A stretch of 64,000 nt of DNA from DYFT01 sp041695085 (GCA_041695085.1 JBGFRO010000014.1:4845-68844); one strand, 5' to 3'; shown: positions 8,146 to 18,563, counted from the stretch's first letter. The notes: a model not told the origin generated them from the sequence alone. A program made the numbers and translations.

Positions 8146-10245
8146 ATGAGAAATACGATACCTCTGTGGCTGGTTTTTACACCTCTTTTTCTCTTCGCAC
8201 GGCAAAACGCTCCCGAAGACACCGTGATGACCGTCGAGCTGGAGGAAATCACCGTGACGGCAACACGTGGAGGCGGTGAGGTGATGCTCGTTCCGATGGC
8301 TGTCGGTTTGGTGGAGGCACGCGATTTCATCAGGAGTCGGCGTGTCGGGATAGGGGATGCCCTCTGGGGAATCCCTGGCGTCTTTGCGCAGAGTCGGAGT
8401 GGTGGTCAGGATGTGCGGCTAACGGTTCGCGGGTTCGGAGCCCGAGGGAATGGCGATCGCTCCAACGCTGCCACCATTCGCGGCATCAAAGTACTTGTTG
8501 ACGGATTTCCCGAAACCGAACCGGATGGACGTACCGCCCTCGATCTCGTCGACCTCGCATCGGCCCACCGCCTCGAAGTGGTCCGGAGCAATGCCTCAAC
8601 GCTGTTTGGAAACGCCTCAGGAGGTGTGATTAACGTCGAGACCCTCCCGTTCTTCTCAAGGTCCTTTATTGAAACAAAAAACACATTCGGTGCATTTGGC
8701 TTGAGGAAAAACAACTTCCGGTTCGGCATGCCCTGGCTTTCTGGACGAGCTTTGTTCTCCCTTACCGATAGCCGCTTTGACGGCTGGCGGGCACAGACGG
8801 CCAGCTCAACAACCCAACTGAATACCTCGCTGGTATTTTCCCCCAACGACGAAACACGTCTACGGATCATTGCGAGCGGCGTACGAAATGATTTCCAGAT
8901 TGCCGGCCCCTTGACGCTCGCACAATTCGAGTCCGATCCGACACAGGCAAACCCCACGTACGCCGCACGACGTGAGCGCCGGGCAAACAGGATTGCTCGT
9001 CTCGGCGTTTCCGTAATAACGAATCTCTCCGAAACACAATCGCTCGAAGCGCTCGCATACGTCACCCCCAAACTCCTGCAGCGTTCCGAGCGGAACACGT
9101 TTCGCGACTTTACCCGCTTTCATCTCGGTGCAGGGGCCGTGTATAACCTGCATCTTTCTGAGCTTCCTTGGCAACCCCGCTTCACGTTCGGACTTGATGA
9201 ATCGTACCAGGACGGATCGGCGTTGTTTTATAACCTTAAAAATGGAGAGCGCGGAGACTCTTTGCGAACCAACAAGAGCGAGGGTGCCAATACATTCGGG
9301 ACATTTCTGCAGGCGCAATTGAGTATCTCACAGGATTGGTCGGTCACGGTCGGTCTCCGGTACGACGTCCAAACATACATCAGCCGCTTATACGCTGCGG
9401 GTGCGCGCAGAGCCGATTTGATTGAACGACTTTCGCTCGATCATCTCACACCACGCGTCGCTCTCTTGTACGCCATCGCTCCTCAACACTCGTTCTATCT
9501 GAACATTGGAGGGGGCGTTGAAGCACCCGCCTTCAACGAGGTCGATCCGCCCCCCTGGTTGCCGAATACAGAGCTTAATCCGTTCCTCAAGCCAATGACC
9601 TCGACAACCATCGAGGCGGGTCTTAAGGGCCTGATCGATATCCGCACGATGAGCTTCATGAGGAGTCTTTCTTATTCCCTTGCCGCATACACCATCACGA
9701 TCAACAATGAGATCGTTCCATTGGATGGAGGCGCGTGGTTTTCTTCTGCGGGTACGTCTCGGAGAAACGGTATGGAAGGGGGAGTACAAGCGGAACTGCG
9801 AGGAGGGGTAAGTGTCAAATCTGCACTGACGGTTCTTCACGCAGAATACCGCGACTATAAAAATGAGTTGGGGAACTTCGCGGGTAACGACGTCCCCGGT
9901 ATCCCTCCTCTTGTGTGGAACATGCGTGCGCGATATGCGCCTCTTCCGGAATTGTCAGTAGAGTTAAGCTACGAGCGGGTGAATCAGTATATGAGTGACG
10001 ATGCCAATCGTTTCACGGTACCTGGGTATGCCCTTCTCGGCGCCACAATGGGATACGCAAAGCGGGTGGGCGCGTGGCGCTTTTCGGCGTTTCTTGGCGT
10101 GCAGAACATCACCGACGAACGGTATGCGGCCTCCGCGTTTATCAATCCAGTAAATCCGTCACGACCCAACATGAGTGCAGCGTACCTCGAACCGGGATTG
10201 CCGCGCAACGTCTTTGGCGGGCTGGACGTGCAGTTTGAGTTGTGA
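8146..10245 (+). CDS. TonB-dependent outer-membrane receptor
   Basis: Outer-membrane active transporter of 699 aa. A signal peptide (TIPLWLVFTPLFLFAR) precedes a TonB-box-like segment VELEEITVTATR at about residues 27-38, a plug domain (VLVDGFPETEPDGRTALDLV ... SNASTLFGNASGGVINVET) and a 22-strand-type beta-barrel ending in aromatic-plus-leucine VQFEL, the usual outer-membrane signature. No carboxypeptidase-like N-terminal domain is present, which fits the siderophore/vitamin receptor type more than SusC. An in-frame start at 8020 lies inside the isomerase gene; 8146 is preferred because the signal peptide starts there. The ligand is unknown; no cobalamin riboswitch or Fur box was recognised in the short upstream gap. 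Confidence 0.9.
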   Translation: MRNTIPLWLVFTPLFLFARQNAPEDTVMTVELEEITVTATRGGGEVMLVPMAVGLVEARDFIRSRRVGIGDALWGIPGVFAQSRSGGQDVRLTVRGFGARGNGDRSNAATIRGIKVLVDGFPETEPDGRTALDLVDLASAHRLEVVRSNASTLFGNASGGVINVETLPFFSRSFIETKNTFGAFGLRKNNFRFGMPWLSGRALFSLTDSRFDGWRAQTASSTTQLNTSLVFSPNDETRLRIIASGVRNDFQIAGPLTLAQFESDPTQANPTYAARRERRANRIARLGVSVITNLSETQSLEALAYVTPKLLQRSERNTFRDFTRFHLGAGAVYNLHLSELPWQPRFTFGLDESYQDGSALFYNLKNGERGDSLRTNKSEGANTFGTFLQAQLSISQDWSVTVGLRYDVQTYISRLYAAGARRADLIERLSLDHLTPRVALLYAIAPQHSFYLNIGGGVEAPAFNEVDPPPWLPNTELNPFLKPMTSTTIEAGLKGLIDIRTMSFMRSLSYSLAAYTITINNEIVPLDGGAWFSSAGTSRRNGMEGGVQAELRGGVSVKSALTVLHAEYRDYKNELGNFAGNDVPGIPPLVWNMRARYAPLPELSVELSYERVNQYMSDDANRFTVPGYALLGATMGYAKRVGAWRFSAFLGVQNITDERYAASAFINPVNPSRPNMSAAYLEPGLPRNVFGGLDVQFEL

Positions 10246-10462
10246 GTGTTCTGAAAAATACCTACACTTTCCCATCATCGCTTCGATTGGTCATCAAGTG
10301 TCATCACGGTGGGGGATGACATGGCTGCTCGATTCATCTGCCCTAATAAGCTGTTGACCTACTAATCTTTTCATTACCTCTACGATCTTCATCCTGCAGT
10401 CCTCTTCGGCTCTCCCCTCGCGATGAAGATTCGGAACTATGCCAGAATAGTCAGAAAGGTGA

Positions 10463-13270
10463 GTGGTGAGATTTTTCCGGAGAGTCTTCATTCTGTTGAT
10501 CGGCATCTCGGTTTTTCCAGATCTCTCGTCCAGTCAGGGACAACTTTCCTCCGAGCACTCTTCTTGTTCTCACGCAAAAGCACTTTTGAGTCCCGATTCC
10601 CTCCAAGGGAGCACTGGTGGTGCGAGCGCCCACCCGTGGACCACCTATCGATATTCTCCTCTCTTTCTTCACTCATTCCCCTCTCGTTCGCTTCCAGATC
10701 TTATTTCCTCCCTTCCAGACGTAGTCTCGCTCAATGGCGCTCTTCACAGTCGGGGAAGCCGAAGCGGCGAGATGGCCTTCATGATCAACGGAATTCCGTT
10801 GACAAATCGTTATTTTGGCTCGATCGGCCTCCCTGTTATTCCTGAGGCATTGCAGGAAATGAGGGTCCATACCGGACCTGTCGGAGCGCCTCTTGGGTCA
10901 TCCAACGGCGGACTTGTCGGCCTCCAGTTCAGACAGGGAACAGACACGATTTTATATGCTTTCGATCTGCAAACAGATAATCTGGCAACGCCTGGCAGGC
11001 AAGTTCTGCAAACGACGGTGCAAGGATTTCGCAATGTCGTTGGGACGGTCGGGGGTCCGTTGCCATTGGGGATGCGGTTCTTTCTCGCTGCCCAGCATAC
11101 CTTCGCTCACAACCGTCAGCCCCTTTTTCTTCAAGCTTTTCGTTACGACAGTCTCCGCACTGATCATTATGGATTTTACCGTCCCGGCATTCCACTCCCT
11201 GGCCCGATCGAGTTTCATACCAACTATCTCCACAACAATTGGCTCGACCGTACGATTGTTCAAGGAACGATGACGGGAGCAGTTGGGGGCATCGATCTCG
11301 AGATGGTGGGGAGTTATTCCTTCGAAGAGTCACCGAACACCACTGGGTGGCCGAATGCGCTCACGAATGCCCTTCGCAGAAAGCGCGGGTCGATTGATGA
11401 ATCGCGCGTCTCATTCGGCGCTTTCAGAGCAACATATTCTCCAATGTCTTCCCTTACCCTTTCCTCCACATTGGCTTTGTACCATTACGTCGATCGATCT
11501 TACGATCCTGATTATGGGGACGCGTGGGAGTTGTACTCAGACAGTCTCGAGGCGCGGAAGAAAGGATATCTTACAAAGGAGGGCAACACTGGCTTTCGAA
11601 CGCGATTCGTGGGTCCCCCCTCCTATACCGTCATCGCTGGCTTTCCTCTCTTTCACGAGTTTGCGCCGAACAACCGGTATGCGAAACGCAGACACTCCTT
11701 CTCTCTGGTCTCCCTCGATCTTTCATGGAAACCAATTTCAACTTTGATATTCTCAGTTGGTGGTGTCTTCGAATCGTGGACAATGCGAGAATTTCAGCTG
11801 AACTCGATTGGACCGCTCATGGACGCTCTGCATCGCGCAACGGGGGCTCCACGGAATCCACTCACGGAAGAACAACGCCGGATTGCCTATCTGCGAATTG
11901 GAAATATCCGAAACTACGGCTACAGCTACCGAGGAGAAGAACAGGATCAAGGATTGGATGCACCACGAACACCACGCTTCTGGTCAGGCTATGTCGACTT
12001 CGAATTCAAGGACACAGATATCGTGCTCAGGCTTGGTGGACGGCTGGAAGGCTTCGATCTGCGCATTCCGGTCATGCCACTGGATACCATCCTTGCAGGG
12101 CGTTACCTAAACTTTGGACTGTACCCCTCAACGTCGCTGCGAGAAGTCAGTCTGGTGCAACAGCAGCCCACCATTCTCCTCTTGCCGCGCGTCCATTTCT
12201 TCTACACCATCAATCGTTCAACGTCAGTCTCAGCGGGCTTTGGCAAGTATGCACAGATGGTGCCGCTACAGCAGATCCTTTTTGGAAATCAAGAGCTTGT
12301 CCGTCTGATCGGTTCACCAGTGCCCTCTGGGTACCGACTCGGAACGACGTTTGTTGGGTACCTTGCTCAACCTGAACGGACGGATCACTTTGAAGCCTCG
12401 CTCCGCCATGCGTTTTCTCCTCGAATTCATCTGAGCGCAGGCGCATACACCGTGAGTTCCTCGAATCGGCTTCAGCTGGGACACGTCCGCTCAGGGGCAG
12501 GGGATTCTGTCTACGTCGCGCTTTTGAACCAAGGCGAGAGCTTCAGCAAAGGAGCGGCAATGCAACTGCAGGTTCTTGATCTGAGAGGAGTCACGCTGAT
12601 CGCCTCCTACGGAATTGCGGAGGCACAGGGAACATCTTCACACCCCATCTCGAATCGTAAACAGTTCACAGATTTTCCCGATCCTCCTTCCCCCAAGCGA
12701 TTGGAGCCTCTCGATTTCGATGTACGACACCACGCATCGCTCCTCGCAGAATATCGAACCCCTCTTGAGAAGTGTGAGATGTTGGGAGGAATCTCAATTC
12801 TCTCAAACATTACCTTCTCGAGTGGACATCGGTATACACGACTCGCAGAACATCGTTTCGTCGGCGCAGGGACTCTCTGGGATGTGGGGGTCCGTGCTCT
12901 CATCGATCCGCGAGTGGAAGATCCACTCGAGCCGACGAATGCATCCACGACCCCTGCGACTTTCAATATCGACTTGCGCGTGGCAAAGTGTTTTCTGTTC
13001 GGCGGATTGCGGCTGGAAGCATATCTCGCCGTGCTGAACGTTCTCAACTCCAAGCATATTCTGAATGTTTATCCAAACTCCGGAAGTGCGGAGAGTGATA
13101 CGTGGTTGAAAAGCCAGATCGCTGTTACCTACTACAACCAAACTCCCGGTTACTTTGAGTTTTATCGAACCATCAATTCAGCAAATCGATGGGCATACTA
13201 TGTTGCAACGGGCAATGATCTCTTTGGCGCACCGCGACAGTTTCGGCTCGGTGTGCAACTTTCGAAGTGA
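10463..13270 (+). CDS. TonB-dependent receptor-like outer-membrane protein
   Basis: A 935-aa outer-membrane protein with a signal peptide (RVFILLIGISVFPDLSSSQ), then a reduced plug domain (SLPDVVSLNGALHSRGSR ... FMINGIPLTNRY ... GPVGAPLGSSNGGLV at about residues 70-155) and a long beta-barrel ending FRLGVQLSK. There is neither a carboxypeptidase-like domain nor an obvious TonB box, so it may be a TonB-linked or purely structural barrel. GTG starts occur at 10463 and 10466, next to AAAGG. Only 10 bases separate it from the following sorting-tail protein, so the two form a pair in which the barrel probably handles or anchors the secreted partner. That partnership is an inference. Confidence 0.8.
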   Translation: MVRFFRRVFILLIGISVFPDLSSSQGQLSSEHSSCSHAKALLSPDSLQGSTGGASAHPWTTYRYSPLFLHSFPSRSLPDLISSLPDVVSLNGALHSRGSRSGEMAFMINGIPLTNRYFGSIGLPVIPEALQEMRVHTGPVGAPLGSSNGGLVGLQFRQGTDTILYAFDLQTDNLATPGRQVLQTTVQGFRNVVGTVGGPLPLGMRFFLAAQHTFAHNRQPLFLQAFRYDSLRTDHYGFYRPGIPLPGPIEFHTNYLHNNWLDRTIVQGTMTGAVGGIDLEMVGSYSFEESPNTTGWPNALTNALRRKRGSIDESRVSFGAFRATYSPMSSLTLSSTLALYHYVDRSYDPDYGDAWELYSDSLEARKKGYLTKEGNTGFRTRFVGPPSYTVIAGFPLFHEFAPNNRYAKRRHSFSLVSLDLSWKPISTLIFSVGGVFESWTMREFQLNSIGPLMDALHRATGAPRNPLTEEQRRIAYLRIGNIRNYGYSYRGEEQDQGLDAPRTPRFWSGYVDFEFKDTDIVLRLGGRLEGFDLRIPVMPLDTILAGRYLNFGLYPSTSLREVSLVQQQPTILLLPRVHFFYTINRSTSVSAGFGKYAQMVPLQQILFGNQELVRLIGSPVPSGYRLGTTFVGYLAQPERTDHFEASLRHAFSPRIHLSAGAYTVSSSNRLQLGHVRSGAGDSVYVALLNQGESFSKGAAMQLQVLDLRGVTLIASYGIAEAQGTSSHPISNRKQFTDFPDPPSPKRLEPLDFDVRHHASLLAEYRTPLEKCEMLGGISILSNITFSSGHRYTRLAEHRFVGAGTLWDVGVRALIDPRVEDPLEPTNASTTPATFNIDLRVAKCFLFGGLRLEAYLAVLNVLNSKHILNVYPNSGSAESDTWLKSQIAVTYYNQTPGYFEFYRTINSANRWAYYVATGNDLFGAPRQFRLGVQLSK

Positions 13271-13280
13271 GGGAAGGACG

Positions 13281-16200
13281 ATGAAGCGCAGACCACATTT
13301 TGTCTTGTTCCTCGTGCTCAACGTCCTGGCGATTGCATTATTGCGTACGCAAGATCTCAAATCACATTTCCCTTCCCCGGACGCGCTGCGGAAGAATCAA
13401 GGCTCCCCGCAATATCAGATCATGAACATCAATTCCCTTTCTTCGTGGATGCGGGCCGACGGGCTTTCGAACCACTCTCCATCAAATAACGCCGGAGCGG
13501 TGTATCCCCGTTTCACAAGCTCAGTTATTTATCAGGATGGTATTCTGTGGGGTGGGAAAGCATACCTCGACGCAGGAAGGAGCATACCGGCACCCGAGCA
13601 TCCACTGCGGGTGGGGGGTGTGCAGTACACAACGGGAACGCGCGCCGGCTGGATTGAGGGTTTTGGATCCATGGCAACTCGTGTGGATACCGCGCGCCGG
13701 GATGTTCGTGTTTTTCGCATCCGGCGCGATTGGTTTTCCATGAGTGCGTATGAACTCGCGCGAGACGCAGCCGAGACGTTCGAGAGTGCGCAATCATCCA
13801 TCACAGGAAGCCACATCGAACAGATACGCGCGCAATACGAGAAGGATTGGTACGAGTGGCCTGTTCATCTTGGTGCGCCGTACATCGAACGCAACGGCAT
13901 CCCCGGATACCAACCACCCCCTCGCATGTCGTACGCCTTCGACCACGACAGCCTGATATTGAAAAAGCACGACGAACCGGGAATCGGAGGCGACGGCACC
14001 GGTCCGCCGGCCCATCAGGTCCTTTGGCTCGTCTACAACGACCTCGACTCCACGCGAACAAAATCGTTCCTCGGTACCCCTCCTCTCGGCATCGAAGCGC
14101 AAGTTACGATGTGGGCTTATAATGATTATGGATCGATCGGATCGGTTGTGTTCAAACGCATTGTGCTTATGAACAAAGGGGGAGTGGTCGTGAACGGTGA
14201 AAAGCGCTCGCTGTTTATCGATAGCCTCTATATCTCGCAATGGTCCGATCCCGACATCGGACATCCCGGAGACGACCTCGTTGGATGCGATATTGCGCTG
14301 CAGATGAGTTACGGGTATCAGGGAGTTGGAAACGATCCGGAATTCAAACGGTTTAATCTTAGCTCACCCGCGGTAGGATATCTTCTGCTTCAAGGTCCGG
14401 TCGTGCCCGGATCAGAAAGTGACTCAGCGATTGTCCGCTTTACCACCGTCAAAGGGAAAAAAAACCTCGGGATGCATTCATTTGCATGGCGTCCAACCCC
14501 CTCCCCCTTTGGGGACCCTCCGACCGATCCTTTTTCACAGGGGAGAATGATTCTGAACTTGATACGTGGACGAACGCCAGTTGGCGGATTCTTCCCACAT
14601 CCTCCCGGTGTCGAACCAACGTTATTTCCACTCTCAGGTGATCCTGTCACCGCGACGGGATTTATCGACGGGCTTGGAACTTCGTATTCATTAGCACCCG
14701 GAGATCGATCGTTTTTTATGAATACAGGTCCCTTCTTCTTCGCTCCCGGAGACACACAGGAAGTTGTCATCGGTTTAGTTGCAGGCCTGGGGGGTGATCC
14801 TCTCTCAAGTATTTCAGTGATGAGATACAATGCTCGCGCGGCACGCCGAACTCACAGAACACATTATGATCTACCCCGCGGCCCTGCCCGTCCGCACGCT
14901 CGGGCAATTGAGCTTGACGGTCAGATCATCCTTGAATGGGGATCAGATCACGAACGCGTCCGGCAAACAGAGACAACGTTGATTGCAAAGGAGTATGCTT
15001 TTGAAGGCTACACCATCTATCAACTTCCTTCTCCCACTTCCCGGTTGATCGACGGTGTGAGAATTGCCACGTACGACGTTGTCAATGGCATTCGTTCGAT
15101 TGTGGATGAGAGATTCGATGTACCGACCGGCGCCCTTGTATCTCAAGTTGTTCAGAACGGGAGCGACTCGGGTGTTCGGAGGCAAATCCTTATCACAATG
15201 AACTATCTTTCGGAATTCAACGACCCACTTTACAATGGAACGGAGTACTACTTCGCTGTTACTGCCTATAACTATTCCCGAACACCTGGAACAGTTCCGC
15301 GATCGTTCGAGTCGAATTATCACGTTGTCCGCGCCACACCGCGCATTCCTTTTGGCACTCGACTGACAACCACCTTCGGCGACACACTGGAGACTACGCG
15401 TGTATCGGGTGCGAGTGATCTCAAAGTATATCCTCAAATCGTCGATCCGTTGGCAGGAACGGGCCGGGCGTACGAAGTTCGATTTCTTCTCTCAGAACAG
15501 AGTCCTCTCTGGTTTCTCCGCGATGCAAGCCGTGAGCTCGATCTTACATCCCCTCAACCGCTCGACACGGGTTTGAGCTCCACACACATCTTCGAGCGAG
15601 GGTTTGTGATCACATTTCATAATCCGCGGCCCGGTATCGGTCGCTGGACGAGCGAAGGGATCAGACCTGTCACATGGATTGGCGCGGATGGGCTCCAATT
15701 CGAAAGTTTCAACGGGGCCGTCGGCTGGGGATCTCCATTCGCCCGATTCAACGAGAGGCACGACGAACCTGTGAAAGGACATGAATTGAAAACGATCGAA
15801 GTCCGCTTTGCACGCACTTTGGACAATAAGGGAACGATCGATCCTCTCGATCCGCGCGTCTCGTACTCCTATCGATATGGAAGCGGATTTCACTTGCCGC
15901 CGGCGCGCGAAGAGTTTTCACCGTTCATGGTCAATCGGCAGGAAGGGTTCACCTATCAAGACTTCTCGTTGAGCGTACCACTTGCCGTGTATGATATCGA
16001 TTCTAATCCGCCACGACGCCTCGCCCTTGGATTCCTCGAAAATAATGCCCCCATGGGTTCCGTGGATGGGCGGTATTGGCCCCCCGTCGGATCCATGCTG
16101 AACAACACCGCATGGGACGGACCACGAGAGTGGCTTTTCATATTTGATCATGACTATACAAACTCACCTCAATCAGAACTTCAACATGACCCACGCTTAA

Positions 16201-16682
16201 CGCCTTTGCGCGTAATGTATTGGGCAACATGGGCTCGTCGTGATACCTTGCCGTGGACGGGGACGGCGCACATCACGTTTTTCCCGACGCGACGTCCATC
16301 TCAAAAGGACGTGTTCCGATTCATTTTCCCTGCCCCAATTGCAAATGAAAAATTGCGAAAAGCGAGCGCACAATCGGTTGGCGTTTTTCCAAATCCATAT
16401 CTCGGCGGACTTCGTACAACGACGACCGAGATTGTCCGGAAAGTTACGTTCAACAACCTCCCTCACAGGGCAACCATTCGAATTTTCAATCTCGCCGGGC
16501 ACATGGTTCGAACGCTTCACAAAGATCATCCTTCACAATTTCTTGACTGGAATTTGGCAAACGAACACGGATGGCAAGTTGCCAGCGGCATCTACATCTG
16601 TTATGTGGAAATGCCCGACGTTGGAGAAACGAAAATCCTCAAACTTTCCATTGTTCAGTCAACGGGCGTGTTCGATCGATAG
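13281..16682 (+). CDS. Large secreted protein with C-terminal T9SS/FlgD-like sorting tail
   Basis: A 1133-aa protein I do not recognise apart from its ends. It opens with a signal peptide (FVLFLVLNVLAIALLRTQ; no lipobox cysteine). The body is beta-rich, aromatic and acidic with no enzyme motif that I can see. The C-terminal 90 residues form a FlgD-like/type A sorting domain: VGVFPNPYLGG, then IRIFNLAGHMVRTL, then WNLANEHGWQVASGIYIC, ending ILKLSI. The family uses this tail for type IX secretion and cell-surface attachment. The start at 13281 is preceded by GGGAAGG; an earlier in-frame start at 13155 lies in the upstream gene and is rejected. It is coupled to the receptor-like barrel before it, and the pair is probably one operon. 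Confidence 0.78.
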   Translation: MKRRPHFVLFLVLNVLAIALLRTQDLKSHFPSPDALRKNQGSPQYQIMNINSLSSWMRADGLSNHSPSNNAGAVYPRFTSSVIYQDGILWGGKAYLDAGRSIPAPEHPLRVGGVQYTTGTRAGWIEGFGSMATRVDTARRDVRVFRIRRDWFSMSAYELARDAAETFESAQSSITGSHIEQIRAQYEKDWYEWPVHLGAPYIERNGIPGYQPPPRMSYAFDHDSLILKKHDEPGIGGDGTGPPAHQVLWLVYNDLDSTRTKSFLGTPPLGIEAQVTMWAYNDYGSIGSVVFKRIVLMNKGGVVVNGEKRSLFIDSLYISQWSDPDIGHPGDDLVGCDIALQMSYGYQGVGNDPEFKRFNLSSPAVGYLLLQGPVVPGSESDSAIVRFTTVKGKKNLGMHSFAWRPTPSPFGDPPTDPFSQGRMILNLIRGRTPVGGFFPHPPGVEPTLFPLSGDPVTATGFIDGLGTSYSLAPGDRSFFMNTGPFFFAPGDTQEVVIGLVAGLGGDPLSSISVMRYNARAARRTHRTHYDLPRGPARPHARAIELDGQIILEWGSDHERVRQTETTLIAKEYAFEGYTIYQLPSPTSRLIDGVRIATYDVVNGIRSIVDERFDVPTGALVSQVVQNGSDSGVRRQILITMNYLSEFNDPLYNGTEYYFAVTAYNYSRTPGTVPRSFESNYHVVRATPRIPFGTRLTTTFGDTLETTRVSGASDLKVYPQIVDPLAGTGRAYEVRFLLSEQSPLWFLRDASRELDLTSPQPLDTGLSSTHIFERGFVITFHNPRPGIGRWTSEGIRPVTWIGADGLQFESFNGAVGWGSPFARFNERHDEPVKGHELKTIEVRFARTLDNKGTIDPLDPRVSYSYRYGSGFHLPPAREEFSPFMVNRQEGFTYQDFSLSVPLAVYDIDSNPPRRLALGFLENNAPMGSVDGRYWPPVGSMLNNTAWDGPREWLFIFDHDYTNSPQSELQHDPRLTPLRVMYWATWARRDTLPWTGTAHITFFPTRRPSQKDVFRFIFPAPIANEKLRKASAQSVGVFPNPYLGGLRTTTTEIVRKVTFNNLPHRATIRIFNLAGHMVRTLHKDHPSQFLDWNLANEHGWQVASGIYICYVEMPDVGETKILKLSIVQSTGVFDR

Positions 16683-16800
16683 GCGAATGTGCATAGGACA
16701 GAAATGAGAAGGCTCTCCGCCGCCCTCCTCATTGGAAACTTCCCTCTTTTTTCCCTACTTTGCTGCGGTTTTCAACTCCTGTCCACCGTATTCGCTCTGC

Positions 16801-17829
16801 ATGACTCAATCCACAAGCGTTTTTGTGACCGGCGCGACCGGTTTCATCGGCACGAAACTGGTGAATGAGCTGGTTCGCAAAGGCCACACCATTCATGCCC
16901 TCACCCGCAGCACAAGCAACACGTCGGGCTTGTCGCACGAACGGATCAAGCTCGTCACCGGCGATATTATGGATCGCACATCGCTCGAACGTGCGATGCA
17001 GGGTTGCACTCAGGTGTATCACCTCGCCGCCTATGCAAAAAACTGGGCTCCCGACAAACAGGTGTTCTACGACCAGAACATCAACGGGATGATCAACGTC
17101 TTCGAGGCGGCGAAAGCGTGCAACATCCGGCGCGTGGTTTTTACTTCCACCATTGTCACGCTTGGGCCGACCCCCCCCGGAGTGGTGGGGAATGAGGAGA
17201 TGCCCCGTATCACCAATCGGTACTACACGGAGTATGAAGAGAGCAAGGCACTTGCGGAGAACAAAGCGAGAGAGTATGCGTCGCAGGGGTTCCCCGTCGT
17301 GATCGTCAATCCCACGCGAGTCTACGGCCCCGGCAAGCTTACCGAAGGAAACTCTGTTACGTTAATGATCGATATGTACGATCGCGGGAAAGTGCCCGTA
17401 CTGTTGAATCGCGGAATCAACGTCGGTAACTATGCGTTCGTCGACGACCTCGTACAGGGACACATCCTCGCGATGGAACGCGGTCGCATCGGCGAGCGAT
17501 ACATTTTGGGAGGAGAGAACATTTCCCTGAAGGGTCTGTTCGAACTTGTCGATGAAGTGAGCAATAAGAAACACCTTCAATTCAATCTTCCCCCCAAACT
17601 TGCCATGGCCTATGGCTCCGTCTTGCTGTTCTTTGCGGAGTGGTTTGGTATCTACCCACAAATCACGCCGGGTTGGGTTGAAACCTTTCTCCAGGATTGG
17701 GCGTACTCGACGGCCAAGGCAGAGCGGGAGCTGGGCTATACGGTCACGCCGTTACGTGAAGGAATTCGCATCACATACGAGTGGATTCTTCAAGAACGAG
17801 CCCGCCGCAAAGGAACAAATACTGTATGA
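16801..17829 (+). CDS. NAD-dependent epimerase/dehydratase (extended SDR)
   Basis: Extended short-chain dehydrogenase of 342 aa, closest in pattern to dihydroflavonol-4-reductase-like enzymes. The Rossmann motif VTGATGFIGTKLV is at residues 8-20 and the catalytic YEESK (Y-x3-K) near residue 145, with the upstream serine in FTSTIVTLGPT. Such enzymes reduce or epimerise sugars, sterols or ketosphingoid-type lipids. It heads a four-gene plus-strand run; its stop codon overlaps the start of the CPBP protease in an ATGA. An alternative start 69 bases upstream would add a cysteine-rich segment without precedent, so 16801 is chosen although no ribosome-binding site is evident. The reaction is not known; the membrane-protein neighbours point to lipid metabolism. 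Confidence 0.85.
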   Translation: MTQSTSVFVTGATGFIGTKLVNELVRKGHTIHALTRSTSNTSGLSHERIKLVTGDIMDRTSLERAMQGCTQVYHLAAYAKNWAPDKQVFYDQNINGMINVFEAAKACNIRRVVFTSTIVTLGPTPPGVVGNEEMPRITNRYYTEYEESKALAENKAREYASQGFPVVIVNPTRVYGPGKLTEGNSVTLMIDMYDRGKVPVLLNRGINVGNYAFVDDLVQGHILAMERGRIGERYILGGENISLKGLFELVDEVSNKKHLQFNLPPKLAMAYGSVLLFFAEWFGIYPQITPGWVETFLQDWAYSTAKAERELGYTVTPLREGIRITYEWILQERARRKGTNTV

Positions 17830-18560
17830 GCTCCGTCGGCAGGTTCGATTCCTCCCTCTCCCTGTCGGGACTTTTCAGCGGAGATCAAAAGAAACCGACG
17901 CTGATCCTCCTCCTCACTCCCCTTCTTCTTACAACGTTCAAGTACTACGGAAGCAAATCATTCTACCTTGCAGAGCTGTCGGATCACTTTGTCCTTTTTC
18001 AGAGCACGGAACAAACCGGTAGTCTCTATGCATTCGCTGCATCGTTTGTGCTGTTAGGGTTCATTCCGGCGTTGATCGTGAAGTTTGTCTTTCACGAGTC
18101 GCTGAAGGATTACGGCGTGTGTTGGGGGGATTGGAAATTCGGGATGATTGCCGTGGCTGTGCTTGCTCCTCTCTTTATCCTCGCGGCATATCCTTCATCC
18201 CGCATGCCCGATTTCTTGGCAGAGTATCCTCTTAACAAAGAGGCGGGTATTTCGGCCGGTGCATTCTTGGTGCATGCTTTTGCGTACCTCTTCTTCTATG
18301 TGGGATGGGAGTTCTACTTTCGCGGCTTCATACAATTCGGTTTGCGGCATAGTTTCGGAGATTGGAATTCCCTTCTCGTTCAGACCGCTCTTTCGTGCAT
18401 CCTGCATATCGGCAAACCGAGCGGTGAAATCTATAGCTCGATTCTCGGCGCGCTGATATGGGGCTTGCTGGTTTTCCGCACGCGATCGCTTCTCTACGCG
18501 CTGATCATTCACTGGTTGCTCGGGGTCTCGCTTGATTTCTTCATCTGCTTCGTCTCCTGA
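17826..18560 (+). CDS. CPBP-family intramembrane metalloprotease (CAAX protease type)
   Basis: Polytopic membrane protein of 244 aa of the CPBP/Abi family. Hydrophobic segments occupy about residues 23-40, 60-80, 100-120 and 145 onward. The active-site motif 1, usually EExxxR, reads WEFYFR in YVGWEFYFRGFIQFG, so the first glutamate is tryptophan while the catalytic second glutamate and the arginine are kept. Motif 2 histidine lies in SCILHIGKPSGE, and the last motif is HWLLGVSLD. The start overlaps the upstream SDR stop (ATGA at 17826-17829), showing translational coupling. Family members process prenylated or membrane peptides, or act in immunity and folding; the role here is unknown. Confidence 0.82.
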   Translation: MSSVGRFDSSLSLSGLFSGDQKKPTLILLLTPLLLTTFKYYGSKSFYLAELSDHFVLFQSTEQTGSLYAFAASFVLLGFIPALIVKFVFHESLKDYGVCWGDWKFGMIAVAVLAPLFILAAYPSSRMPDFLAEYPLNKEAGISAGAFLVHAFAYLFFYVGWEFYFRGFIQFGLRHSFGDWNSLLVQTALSCILHIGKPSGEIYSSILGALIWGLLVFRTRSLLYALIIHWLLGVSLDFFICFVS

Positions 18561-18563
18561 TCG

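Noticed and set aside
10246..10462. Possible riboswitch before the second receptor-like gene
   Set aside because: Only a weak GTCATC/GATGAC hairpin (10300-10320) is seen; no cobalamin or other conserved riboswitch core.
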